DNA from: Oreocharis arfaki
Taxonomy: Eukaryota; Chordata; Aves; Passeriformes; Paramythiidae
Direction of reading: 5' to 3'
Length of the DNA stretch: 64,000 nt
Assembly: GCA_013398015.1 (NCBI GenBank)
Contig: VZRR01012414.1
Location: 952,150 to 1,016,149 of the forward strand
The notes beneath the pieces were generated by a model. That model was not told the origin of the DNA. It saw nothing but the letters and a program-made list of their open reading frames with translations, and ran no database searches. The translations under genes and the position numbers were made by a program. Of this stretch, positions 24,887 to 37,700 are shown piece after piece (the stretch's first letter is position 1; each line of letters starts with the position of its first letter).

Positions 24887-27800
24887 CTGATCTTTCCTTC
24901 ACCCAAACACACACAGAGGGACAAATCCTAACTGTACACAACCTGGTGATGACCGGTACCCTCATATAAGGGCAGCAGGACTACAAGTGTGCTTTTCTGG
25001 GGTGTCAGCAGCACTGTCACCCAGCCCTGACTGTGGCGTGGAATAAGCCTCATACAATGCAAAAAGCCATGAGATCCTGGGAGCAAAAGCTGTCAGAGAG
25101 AGTCATACACAAATATTTTCTGTATGAATTGCTGACATGCACAAATAGCTCATTACACATTTACAGTCTCCTACCTTTTCACCCAAATACATTTTCTGAA
25201 CGCACAACAAACTGAGATTTTTCTATATTAAGAAGTATGATCAGTGTTCCTTATAGGAATACATATGGATCTGCTCACTACCCAGCTGAACTTCATGTGA
25301 GAGAGGCTGTGCAAAGTTTTCAATATTTAAATGTCAATTTCTATGTGGCACATGAATTGTAAACTGAGAAATACTAAAGGCATGTTGCTTAAATATACCA
25401 TACCTGTGCAAAGGGAAATAATTAAGGTCCAGAAATATTGTAAGAGCTTCAGTGTGCCTGAGGATTGGAGATTTCTGACCATAAATTAGGTTAGATGGAC
25501 ATTTGATCTCATTCATCCTAGAAGATCTTTTCCTTTTTTAGCAAGCAAGCTATGTGACAGGAAATGTTAATTTGATCCGTAACAAAACCATTACTTCATG
25601 AGGTCCAAGGTGAACTGCCCTTCTGAAATGAAGAAAGTTAAGATAATTAGAAAAATTGGAAATTAATTCAATGCAGAGCTCAAGGCAGATGTAGAGGGCT
25701 GCATCCAGAAACCACTAGTCAGTGGAAATACTGACTCTGAATGAAGTACAGCCATGAATCAGCTCTCTGTTTCAGAGAGAACCCCGCTACAGGCAGAGTT
25801 ACACCTGTGTTGCTGGTGTTGCTACTACTATTGACATCTACCCCTTACAAAGACTCTTTCTCCTATGGTGTTTATAGAAATTTGCAAGTGGAATGAAATA
25901 TTCTGTATTTCAGATTTTAAAAAAAAGGTATGGAATTACCTGTTTCTATTCCTGATCTCAGCAGCCCTGTTGCTTCATACAGCACAGTCAGTCGGGGGTC
26001 CTACACCTCCACTAGATGAGTGATATTTAAATTTGTTTATCTGTGTTAGTACCTGAGAAGCCCACCTCAGCAGCTGTTCTGTATATGCACACAAACCTCC
26101 TCTACCACACTCATTGCGTAGAATAGAAGAATCTCTGGTTGTTCATTGTCACCTGAATATTACAAATGTACAGAGCCCAAAGACTGACGGCAGCTATGCA
26201 TGTGGAACAGTCAAGGTGATACCACCAAAGAGTGATCTGCCTGGAAAATGAGGACAGAATAGCATACACTTGTTAAAACATTTAATATTCTCTTCTTAAT
26301 GACCTGGAAGTCATTGCTGTATTTCCATTTCATCCAACAGTTTTAATGTATTTGTACAAAGTAAAACCTTAAGTTTCATTATGTATACATGCCAGAATAA
26401 AATCTCTATACTTTAGAATTTTCACAAATCTAAGTAGCATCATGCCTTCTGAACACAATTCAAATACAACAACAACAAAAAATCTTTTAACACCTTTGAC
26501 AGAAAACACTTATATTGTCCTCTTGACGACTAATATTTAATATTCCTTCTTTAAAATAATCTCACATACTCAGAAGAGGTACTTCCCAAAAAGAGACAGT
26601 GTATGCTCTCTTTTCCTAGACTCAAACAGAAATTACAATTACACAAAAATATTAATCACTGCCATTGTCACAAATTCCTAAGAATTAGTAAATTCATAAA
26701 TGCATGGCCAGTGCTAGGAATCATTGAAAATATATTAAAAATCTCAACCACTACCAAAACCATCAAAGTGTGCATGTTTCCCAGCTATTTGCCAGAACCT
26801 ATTTTGAACTCAGAGCTCTGCAGGACCTGGAAAGTAAGGCTACTGGTTCACTTATGAAAATTTTGTAGCAGGTCTTCATTCAAAAGTATTTTTACTGCCC
26901 AGAATGACATTCAATTTACAGTGAAGTGATATGTCTAATTTGTATTGAAGAATGATAAGATACTAATTTCTAGTAAAAAACCCTCAAAACTAAAATTTTA
27001 GAGGGTTTTAGATTTTTTTGTTTGTGGTTTTGGTTTGGTGTTTTTTGTTTGCCTTTGTTTTATTTTTAAGGACACAAAGGCAGCCTAATAAGCATAATCT
27101 ATTTTCCTTTACTGTTGTCTGGGCTATCATCAACCAATAAGCAAAATGTGGATAAAATCAGTAAAATCTAAAGTTATTGGAAAATTTACTAGCTTTGTAT
27201 AACATCTAGAAGAAAAAATTTAAGTCTCTCTTCTCTCTTTTAGAGCTACTGTTACATCACTATGTCTGTCTTGTAGTAATTCACATTACCATGGTTCAGT
27301 GTTGGATTATTTTACCAAAAAATGTTTTTTTCATCAAGATTTCACAGTCTTGGTCTAGTAGGGGAAAAAAGCAAGTATATTTTTAAGGGTTTGTTCCCTC
27401 CACAAATGAAACATCTCATGCTGCTTTAAACTGAATATTTCTCGTGTCCACGCACTTAATGCTCTGCTAGTTTTTATGACACTACTTGTCTCACAAGTAA
27501 AATCAGGCTACTGGTGTTAGCATTCTTACTGCTCTACACATATGATTATCTCCTTTATGACCCAGATGAATTACTTTTGCTCCCTATCTTTCATGTGTTA
27601 ATGAACATCTTTGTTTAATTTTATTCACAGTCACAGCAGCTTCGATTATTCATTCAAGCCTAGAAAGGCAAGTTATTTACCTATAAGCAGAGACTTTTCC
27701 CAGCAAGTTTATAAGCACACATATAAATTAGAGTTACTATTTTGACCATGCAATAAAGTTTCCTTAGAATTCTCTAATCACTTTTAGAATTATACTGTAA

Positions 27801-27998
27801 TGAAAATCTATTAATCTTATGGTGCTTCACACACTACAAAAGCAGCATTTCTAATGTAACTAACATATCAGGGTGGGAAGGTGTGGAGAATTAACCTGTC
27901 ACCATTTCTAAATAAGATAGATAATGAACGAGTGGCCAAAATTTGTTTTAAAAAAAGTTATTTTCTTCTATTTATGAAATGATTGTTTGGTTTATCTG

Positions 27999-28240
27999 TG
28001 TCCTGGTTCTGGCCAAGATAGGGTTCATTTTTGCAGCAGCCAGGAGGGTGAATGGCTTGGACTGTCACACCTCACGTCATTGTCAGGTGTGGAGAGAAGG
28101 GGCTCCTTCCAGTTCGGTGAGCCTGGCAGAAGGCGCCATCAGGTATTGTCAGTTGTTGGAGGAATCAGCAGCAATACTGTTCCATATTCCTTGTGTGTAC
28201 CTAGATATAGATTATAGAATACAGAAAGGAGAGCACTCAC
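27999..28240 (+). mobile_element. Decayed ERV LTR relic
   Basis: The stretch opens TGTCCTGGTTCTGGCCAAGA, then TAGGGTTCATTTTTGCAGCA and GCCAGGAGGG. This closely resembles the 5' start of a common avian ERV LTR (TGTCCTGGTTTTGGC... type, from memory). The downstream part is more GC-rich than its surroundings but diverged, and I could not find the 3' terminus or a target duplication. The right border is approximate. Short frames across it (27979-28275) are not genes. Confidence 0.55.
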
Positions 28241-31200
28241 TGGCTAAATACTGTCTACTATTGCATTTGCAATGAGATAAACAGAACATAGGCACACATG
28301 GGATTTTCATGACAATGCTAACATGTTTTACATACTATTTACAGAGTGGGTGGGGAGAAACAGGCAAAAAAGGAGAAGAATTTGTATAGCAACCCTGATC
28401 TTGGTTTAGTTATTTTGAAAGTTGCATTGTATCAATTCTGATTTCTTAAGAGAGTTAAATGCAATATAAAAAGAATAAGCTGAAACACTATAATCACTAC
28501 CACCATAAAAGAACCACTTAGCCTCATTTTTAAGCCTCTGAATGAGACAAAAGTTACTAGGCTACCATCCCTGTTTCCTATCAGTAAAGAATTAAGCTCT
28601 TGTGCTTGAGGTTTGCAGCAGTTGTTCAGACAAGAAAAAACATGTATGATAACAAAAAGTAGAAACTGATTCATTTTGTCCAAACAGATACAACCCAAAG
28701 CATGAATTTCATTGCCAATATTATTTAATCTTTCTGACAAGACTGCAATAAGCCATTAGCACTGTAGTATATTTCCATAAGCCCATATCTCTCTGCTACC
28801 AATCTCCACCATGAGCCAAGCCTGGCTTCCTGCTGAACAGAGAAAGCCCATGAGCCAGTGCCTTGCCATTTCCTGTGGGCCCATGGAATATGGCCCTAGG
28901 CTCTAAGAGAGTCTTTTCATTTTGTATGGCATGGCAAAACAAGTATGTTAATTTTTTAACCCACCTTGTCATTTTTTAGTTAATTACAGATATAAGAAGC
29001 TTCCTGAAGGGGCATCTATAGAGGAAAAGGCAGATTAGGAGGAAAACCACATCCTACAGAGGTGTTCTCAGATATCCTGAGACTGTCCCTCTCAGATGCT
29101 AAAGAGTTTGGCTGTATGCACTAGAGCCAAACTGAACGCCAACTTAAGCCTTTCTAAAGACAGCAGAATGTAACTATGAATGTCACCCCCTAGGGGAAAA
29201 AGCAAACAAATAAACAAACAAACCCCCCCATAACTACTCGAATTTAAAAGCAAGTACAACTGCCTAGCAGGATACATCCTCAGTTTCAGATAGTTGCTAA
29301 GCTCTCTCTAAACTTCAGAGAGAAAATTAGAAAAGAAAACGCAAACACACACCCAGCACCAGGAAATGCCACTTCAGCCGAAAGTAAAAATCCTTTTTGT
29401 CACTGGAAGTCAAAAAGTTTTCACAAACTCTTTAACAAATACACAATAGTATTTTCTATACAAGAAAGTGAGAAAAAACCCAAAGTGGAAAAGAACCAGG
29501 AAATTTTGTTACAGGCCACAGTCCAAAAACTTCCTACTATTGGCCTAGATGTATGTTGCAGCTAAGGAACTCTAGCAGATAAAGAAAATCTTCCAAAGTT
29601 TGACAGGAGCAAGGAACATGTCACATTCAAAGGGGTCTGAATTGAAAACTACCAGAGCACAATTTTATTCATTTATTTATCCTTTAACATAGTAAAACAA
29701 ATGATGGCAAAGATCCTGATCCCTTTAACCCTCCAAATTAGTTCCAGGAAGAGAAGCAGTCATTCAGTGGGTGCCAAGGATCAAACAGTATATGGACTGT
29801 AAACTGGGATGTCTCCTGACTGCCCAAAAGTAGCTGTAAGAATAGCAGTGTAACATGTTATTAATATGATGTAATATGTAATTTGAAAGGATTATAAAAT
29901 GAAGAAACAGCTTCCTCAACTACCCATATTAATGATAAATGACCATTTTGCCATAATGCCACTTCTCTGCATAAAACTGAAATAAGTGAATATTGTCGCT
30001 TTGATAATTAGTCATAAGAAAAAGATATTAAACATGCCAAGCTTGAATATTTTACTATGCTAGGCAGACAAAAATTAATTTGTGATGATGATATAAATAC
30101 ATAATTATTGAGTTTAATCTAGAAATATGGAAATTATAACTCATAAAACTGGTAAAACTCCTATTTCTCTATTTTGCCTTAGTAGTATGAAACAGAAATA
30201 AAAGTATTTTCAGCAGTTTTGTAAGTTCAAAAAAAGCTTTCAGGAGCCTTTTTTTGTAGTAAGCACACACAGATCAAGGCACCAATGGTTCCCTCTAATC
30301 CAAATATTTGCCAGACACCACTGCTTTCCCTTGAAATCTTCCAGCTGCTGATGACTCAGCTTTTGAGCTATGAACTGATAGCACCATTCCCTTTTTCAGT
30401 ATTAGAAAAGCGATACTGCCTGTTCTTAAAAAGTTTGTTGGATTGTAAGCACTAGTAACCATTAAATGCTGGTACAGAAAACATTCCTTTCTCATGTTAT
30501 CCCTCTTCATCTGTGCAACTTCTCGGTGTTTGCCACACAAAATTCAGACACAGCATTGGATCTTTGTGCTCTATGCACAGCAGTCTTGTGCTAATTACAC
30601 GGCACGCTTTTCACGCAGACCTTGCAAGACCTACAATCATCAATTTGTACGTGACAGTATCTTTTCTTTCTTTTGCAGCAAATGTCTAAACAGAAACAAA
30701 TGTGAAAATTCTTCCCTAAGCATCATCCACCAAGGTCTAATAATGAATACAGAATGACTTTTTAATTTTCTATTTAAAGATTTCCTTTATTTAATGATTT
30801 TTTTTTCTATTGGCAAGTTTTTCTATCACTCAATTTACTCTTGAGTAGTTGGTACCAGTTGACACAACAAAAATACTTTGCAAAGGGATATAAGCCACCA
30901 CTGATGGACAATAAGCCACTTTAACTTTTCCTGACAGAAAATATAATTGGTTTTGGGAACACATCCCAACCTACCAAAACCACCAAGATGTTCAGAGAGA
31001 CACACTCAGAGACATCAGCAATTTACACAAGAGCACTTACACTTGGCTGAGTATATGTGAGTATACTAATGGTATTAAGTTACCTGAAGGCCTCTGTAGT
31101 TCCTGATCCTTAGTAAGTGTTTATCTGCCCTGAAAATCACTAATTCTAATTAGATACTGAGTTCTGCTCTTTCCAATGTGGTACTGTTATTTGGTAACAG

Positions 31201-33434
31201 AGACTGAGTACTAGAAACAAAATATGAAAAGCACTGGAGTCATGAAAGTCATTATTTTACACAGAGCAAAAGCATTTCACCATGTAGACAGTACTGGAGG
31301 CAAACTGAAGTTTCAAACGATATTGTGTGTGTATTAAAATAACTCATTGTTATTGTTACCCAATTACAGTAGGTTACCCCCTGGGTCACACTAGGTGCTC
31401 AGGAATACCTGCAGAGCACAGAAAATTTGAGGGAGTAGACAATCATGAAGATTTCAGAAAAAATATCAGAAGTTGACCCCATCGTTCTCACATACATATA
31501 TAGTCTAGCTCCTCTTTAATCCACAATTTTGTTGTGAAGGTTACCAGAGTTATGGGGTGGTATGAATGCCATATATAATGGTTATATTTCAGTGATAGCA
31601 CTACTTTGGAAAAAAAAAAAATCAAAGTTCATTTGATAATCTGATCTTCATTTACCAAAAGAGGTCCCAAAATATTCCCTAATAAATATATTTGCATTCT
31701 TCTTTGTGACCCCATTGTAGGCAAAGCTTTTGTAGCTTCCTCTAACTGTTTATGATATTAAAGCAGTTCTTCAGTTGTGAAAGCTCCAGTGCCCCCAGTT
31801 TAAGTGATCACTATAGAGAATAACAAATTGAAGCTTTTGACTAGATAGCAAGAGGGAAAACAACCTGCAGGGAAATAATACTTTAATACATGGTAGGAAG
31901 GGAAAAAAAGATAATCACCTACAAGAAGAAATTGAGTAATTGCATCTGCAGTTTTGTAGCTCAGTATTTTCAAGCTATCCATGAAATGCAAGCAGATCTG
32001 TATTCTCACTTCAATACCATATTTTAGGGCAAGAATGAAACTTTGATAATTTGAATACACTGTGATAGTGCATCAAATTAATTTAGTCCCAAAGAGCAAA
32101 ATGGTTGTGTTTCTGAACCATAAACTGATGGCAGACAGCATATGAGAGGAAAGAAATGAAAGCTTTATTCCCCCCTTCAGAAGCCAATCTTTATAATGCT
32201 TTCATTAGCAGTTAAAAACCACTACTTTGAAATAGAGGAAAAAATGGATTTGATGATCCTGAATACTAGGGGGTGTAGTTTTGCTTCCCCATTTTACTAA
32301 CAGGCAATGTAGAGAGTTTATTTTATTTGCATTACATTTGAAAAAGATTTGCTTGCAAAAGAACCAAACAAAAATAAAAGCAAAAAGAGCTGTAGATTTT
32401 TTTTTAATCTTCTAATAAATGTAAGAGGGAAGTTTTCCCTACATTTAACAAAGAAAAGTGATGAAGTACACTTTTTTCTAGAAGAAGATGATTCTAGAAG
32501 TCTAGGCAAGAAAGTGAAATTTTCTCTAGCGACTGTGGGCAGAGTAAGTTGGTTCAGAACATAAACCAGCAAACTAACAAAACCCCAAAAACTAAACAAG
32601 AAAGAAACCCAGCTGAATGTGGACCCAGTAAAGTACATATCACAATACACACCAAAGGAAATTTTCTGTTACACAAAAGAATAGATTGCTACCTGGAATA
32701 CTGACTTTACTCAAGTTTTCTAACCCACAAGAAAATTCTTTAGGATCTGAGAAAGTCTGATTGAGAAACATTTTATTTTCCTATCCAAAAAAAAAAAAGC
32801 TATAATTTTACCTACACTTTCTCATTTTGGTGCATTTAATCTGCCCAGACATAGATTTGATGGAGCTGATGGAAGGAAATGTGCATTTCCACAGTCAGCA
32901 GACTTGCACCAAAAGCAGGCATTTACATTGTGGCATGGAACAAACTGCTTCCTTGTGCTGGCTTCCCTCCAGTAAGTATAAAGTGGCTCTGGACAACCAG
33001 GTGAGTAAAACAAGTCAAGTTGTTCTCCATTGTTGGGGCAACACTAAGACCTAGGAATACAGCAGAATTATGCTGAGGGCAAGCTCAACCATTCAAGCAC
33101 TGTAAAGGAAGTACGTAAAGGGGTGAGAAAAGAGAAGCAGTGACTTGGAATAGTAACAATAGCAATGTATTATTTTCTCTATTGTACATTTGAATGGTAA
33201 AGATCAGCACTGTGGACATGCTTTCCCCATGAATTTTATTCTGTCCACTCCAAGAATATCAGACTGGCACAAAATTTTGTAGAAGAATAAAGGAAGAGAA
33301 AAAATACTTTGATAATTCTATCTACAATGATCCCAGTTCAGGAAAACCTGGCTTCAGATACCATAAGGGCCTGCTGTAACATGGTTAAATCTGAAATTCT
33401 GAAGACAGCTAAAACTTCAAAGCCTCATCTTTGA
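28241..33434. other. Non-coding unique DNA; enhancer-like block
   Basis: No coding or RNA gene seen. 29825-30180 is a long AT-rich, transposon-free block with many TAAT/ATTA cores, listed as a conserved-element candidate. Small A/C-rich patches lie at 29200-29232 and 32565-32610. The frame at 32822-33054 has donor-like GTGAGT at its end but no recognisable protein content. Confidence 0.72.
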
Positions 33435-33545
33435 TGAGAATCATAAGCAGGAAAAAAAAAAAAAGCTGTGTTTGACTGGGAGTTAAAGTAAGATTTAGTC
33501 TATGTTTTGGAGAGATGTGGTTGCGATTGCCAGGAGGACGTTCCT
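33435..33545 (+). repeat. Left arm of long inverted repeat
   Basis: This 111-bp arm begins TGAGAATCATAAGCAGG, carries a 13-base A run, then GCTGTGTTTGACTGGGAG and TTAAAGTAAGAT, and ends near GGAGGACGTTCCT. Its reverse complement is found at 34157-34275 with roughly ten mismatches and one 8-bp length difference at the A run, about 90% identity by eye. Similarity stops sharply at both ends. I do not recognise the sequence as a named transposon. Confidence 0.92.
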
Positions 33546-34156
33546 CATACTGTGGTCAAAGTTTATTGTATACCCTTTGCTTCCAGGCTTCTCATCAGTC
33601 GTTTTTCTTGCAAACTGTCCCACAAAGTCTAGATTACTCTGAGATTTGAGAACTATAACTGTATTAATAAATGTTCAATGGCATGATTGCTCTTATTTAG
33701 CACAAAAACTTCAAGAGATTGGCTGCTAAATAATAGATCTTTTAATATTTGATGAATACTGATTTATAGTCACTGATGGTCATATACCATTTTACCCTCT
33801 ATATGTCCAGTCACAGGTCAAATGAGTGACACAGTAAACCAGGCATCCTTACTACGATCCAGTGAGTGAAAAACCTTTGCCTACTTTTGCTAACCAGTGC
33901 TAGCAGACACACTAAGAAAGAGGAAACAAACAGATGAAGAGTGACCAGTTATTCTAGCAGATAGAGTTTTGAAATACCAATAGTTGTTTTAGCCCTCTTC
34001 CAGCAGGATGGTTTCCAGATAAGCAAATACTCAAGAGAACAGGTAAGCCTTATGGACCACCAGTCATTCTAATGAGCAGGTCACTGAGAGTTTTGAGAGT
34101 TTCAGAGCCATAGAATCCATTTCACAACTTCTTACATCCCAGGTGCTAATGCAGGC
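33546..34156. other. Spacer between inverted-repeat arms
   Basis: These 611 bp separate the two arms. No coding frame of note, no recognised repeat, no transposase-like translation. Nothing here explains why the arms are inverted copies. Confidence 0.75.
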
Positions 34157-34275
34157 AGGAAAGTCCTCCTGCCAATCACAACCCCATCTCTCCAAAAAAT
34201 AGATTGAATCTTACTTTAACTCCCAGTTAAACACAGCTTTTTTTCTTTTTTTTTTTTTCCTGCCTATGATTCTCA
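34157..34275 (-). repeat. Right arm of long inverted repeat
   Basis: The reverse complement of this 119-bp arm matches 33435-33545. Shared plus-strand landmarks here are AGGAAAGTCCTCC, CTTACTTTAACTCCCAGTTA and ATGATTCTCA at the outer end. The T run is longer than the A run of the left arm and interrupted by one C. The outer flanks (ATCTTTGA on the left, GCTTGCCT on the right) show no clear target duplication. Confidence 0.92.
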
Positions 34276-34626
34276 GCTTGCCTTTCCAGGTGGTTCTTTT
34301 ATGACCCAGAACAAAAGGAAACTGCCTCAGCTATTGGAAGTAACTCTTACTGTTTCTGAAGAGCATATGGCCAGAAAAGGAGCCAGACTAAGTAAAAGTC
34401 TAAGCAGAAATTGTGACACCTGAACCACTTTGAATTCTGGCTCACCATACTTGGGAAGTCAAATTGCCAAGATATCAAAGGAATAGTCATATACAGCTTT
34501 AATGAATGGTTAGAACAGGAAAAAAAGATGAGGGAGGGGGAGAATTATGAAAATCCAGGGAGTTTCTTATTAATCAAACCAGAAACCCACAGGTCAAGAT
34601 TCTAAATTCAAACCTAAATTGTCTAA
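34276..34626. other. Non-coding spacer
   Basis: About 350 bp between the inverted repeat and a CR1 copy. Nothing recognised. Confidence 0.7.
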
Positions 34627-34786
34627 GGCTGCAAAGAGTGGTTGGGGAATCTCCTTCTCTGGAGATATTCAAAACTTGCCTAGGTATGATCCTGTGCAAC
34701 CTGCTCTAGGTGAACCTGCTTGAGCAGCGGTTTGGACTAGATGGTCTCCAGAGGCTACTTCCAACCCCAACCATTCTGTGATTCTT
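34627..34786 (+). mobile_element. CR1 LINE 3'-end fragment
   Basis: The sequence runs GGCTGCAAAGAGTGGTTGGG, ATCTCCTTCTCTGGAGATAT, CCTGTGCAACCTGCTCTAGG, TTGGACTAGATGGTCTCCAG and finishes with CCATTCTGTGATTCTT, the characteristic CR1 3' tail with two near-octamers. It is a 160-bp, 5'-truncated plus-strand insertion and well preserved, so relatively young compared with 16394-16547. Confidence 0.95.
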
Positions 34787-37700
34787 CAAGTTGCCTGTAT
34801 TGAATGAAAAACATTACTGTGTTTTCCATTTGCAAACACAGCTCAGCTATTAGATGCTGAAACTATGTAAAAAGATTTCATCTTCTAACCTAGGCAATTG
34901 GTTAAGTTATTCCTGTTTCCCTGACAACCTGTCAGCATTCATGACCCAGTGAAATTCCCAACTGAGTTGCTGATCAGGCAGTTAATAATTTAGAAGTTTC
35001 TTTCTTCTGTGGGCTTGTGTTTGTCATTAATGATAGAGCCACTAGCAAAACAGCTCTTCATCTAGTCCATAAATGGAACAAGTGTGAGGTAACACCAGTC
35101 ACTAAATTAGCCAAATCTCCTTAGATGTCTTTGCCTGGAACCATAGTAAAAACATAGAACAAGAGCTCTACTCCCACCAAGAATATGCCATGAACATACT
35201 TAGAGTTATCATTAGTAGCTTCATCCTTTTTAAACGCTGTTTTATTTCAAAATAGGATGTGAAAATACTCAGAATAGAGGTATCAGTTAATTGCCATTGT
35301 TACTCAGCTTTTTCCAACACAGAAATGTCTCTTCACTGACAAAAACCTTATTCCAAGGAGCACGAGGCTTCGCTTTTTTTTGTGTAATCTCTCCATTAAG
35401 CAGAGCAGATGAAACAACATACAAGGGCGGACAGCATTCTTAAACAAAACCTTGAGCACAGAAGGCACTGTGCATCCAACTTTTCCAACCTATTTTCCTT
35501 GTGCTCCGGAGATGCACCAGGTTCTTCTCCTTTTTTTAACCATGCTTGGCAAAGATGAGATATTTGCCACAGTGATGCTTATTCCTGCACATCCAAACCC
35601 AAATACCAGTGCAGCTGTGTGTGGGAGTCAAGGCTATGAAATAGTGGAAATAATGATGTCTTTGGCTCATGAAAAAAAAAAAAATTACCCAATAGGACCA
35701 AATGTGTTTCACTGCAATATGAATAAGTGGCAATTTCCTGGGTGCTTTGAGTTCTGCAGTTTCTTCATAATTGAGTCCTTCATTAGCATTTTTTAAGCAT
35801 CTCTCCTCGTTTTCATTGCTTCACTGAAAGAAAATTATTCTTCAGCCTTACTTTATTTCCAACATTAATACAAGTCAATATTCATTCCCCCACCCCTCTC
35901 CCTTCAAGATTAGGATCTTCTTTTACGAAAAAAAAGACATCCTCTGAAAGCCTGGATTCTACAAAAAAATGCTTTCACAATTTCAAGAAAATGAAACCTG
36001 AAATTTCAAAGTATCTATATTTTGGTACTATCAGGAAATTAAAATAATCTAGCAGTACAAAGACCAGAAAATTAAATTCTCTAAGAATGGTACAGTGCTA
36101 TTTAACTCCTCAGGCTGCAGGCAGTTTAAAGAGAAGTAAGGCTTAAAGTGTATGAGTGTGTTTATTTTAATAATAATACTTTACTTTCCTCTAGTGCAGG
36201 ACCATAGCATATTCAGAAAGAATGAGCACATTAAATTTTTCCTTCCGCGTTAACTAGAACCAATGGGCTCTTTTCTGACATTCTGTGCCTTAAATTCTTT
36301 CACCATATCTCAAATATTTCTTGTGATTTTTCAGAAGACCTAACCACATACAGACACATTTTGTCAAATTTATACATTGCAATTAGAAAAAGCATTGCAA
36401 CTATGACCATTAAAATAACTGAATGGAAAAAAAAACATCAAATTTGTATTTTGGACTGAGTGGTTTTGGTTTTGTTTAACTTCAATAACACTTTCTTTCA
36501 GAGCAGGAATTCTGGGGAGCGATTTGAGAGCCCAAAAACATGCATCTAGTGCTTTAAAGTATCCTGAGTGTTCTCCAACAGCAGATCCTGAATTGTGTCC
36601 CATTAATCACACAGCCTATCTGCCCAGATGTCTTAGATTATATGTTGTGTATTCCTCTGATGCCCCTGCTTAGGCAAACTGCTCCTTTGCAGTTTGGTTT
36701 GCCTATATAAAATCAGACAGGCAGGAAGGTCTGCTGCTCCATAAAGCCAAAACGAGGTTTCAAGAGTCACTGATCAGCCCAAGAAATGTGAAGAGGCGGC
36801 CAAAATTTGTTTCAGTAATTTGGTACATTAGGAAAGTAGGGGATTTGTTCAGGAAGGCATTATACTGTGCTAGTGATGAATGGGAATCAACCTGCATCAC
36901 TGAACCAGAATACACAGCCCAAGTAGAAATGAAGTGTTGAAGCACCTCAGGTGGTGTGGTATCATTAGGAGAGGAGTTAATGAGAAAAATCATGATATGG
37001 AGAGACATCAGGAAAAATTAATTTGAAAAAATTATAAGAAATGAGGTCTGGCTGCAGTCTATCAGAAGCTGACTTTGAGCCTAAGGAAATGCACTTTATC
37101 TCCTAGGCAGGTGGCTCCAATGGAGCTTTAGAAGAAAAAGTCTTAAGTGCAGAGAGACTATTTTAAGAGCATAAAAAAGGACGAAATAACCCCAGGAACA
37201 GCTTCAAGTTTTCTGTATTGACAGTGAACTATGAGATGCAGTTCAATGCATCGGGATGGCACCATAAAAACCTACTTTTCTCTTAACATTCAATGTAGTA
37301 ATAAAATTAGATGAAGTGGAAGTAGCAAACTATAGAATAAAAATAGGACAGGGCAGCAATTTTTTGAGGGATTTTTTTCTAAATTCTTTATTCAAAGAAT
37401 TGTATGCTAATCTCTGTTTAATGCTGAAGTAAAAAAAAAAACCAAAACAAAACAAAAAAACCCCAAACCCCAGACAACCAAAGCTTAAACAAAAAAACCC
37501 TCAGTTATAAAAAAATATTTATTTTTCTTTTTAAAAAGAAAAATGATGTTTGACTGCTTTTATAGATCTTTTTCCAAGTTTATTAACTATGAGCCTGATC
37601 CAGTATACACTGAAGCAACAGGGAATTTCATACGACAATTGCAGTCCATGAAAAGGTGTTATGACAAGATGTTTTATCCTCTATCATAAAATCCACATAT

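Larger units (their letters stand above)
22001..27998. other. Non-coding DNA with enhancer-like block
   Basis: No exon or repeat family is supported. T-rich simple sequence lies at 22470-22540 and T/G-rich at 27008-27070. The region 24480-24900 holds several small palindromes, a doubled TAATGAT motif and an 11-bp direct repeat, and is the best candidate regulatory block in this stretch. A TG microsatellite of moderate purity lies near 23472-23490. Confidence 0.7.

Noticed and set aside
32822..33013. Possible exon ending at CCAG/GTGAGT near 33000
   Set aside because: The donor-like site is good, but neither strand's translation resembles a known protein and no matching acceptor with coding content is evident.
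35055..35085. CR1-like phrase TTCATCTAGTCCA
   Set aside because: Isolated 13-bp similarity; the surrounding order does not fit a CR1 end.
35452..35796. 114-codon open frame, plus strand
   Set aside because: Includes a Lys run from an A tract and no recognisable domain; likely chance.
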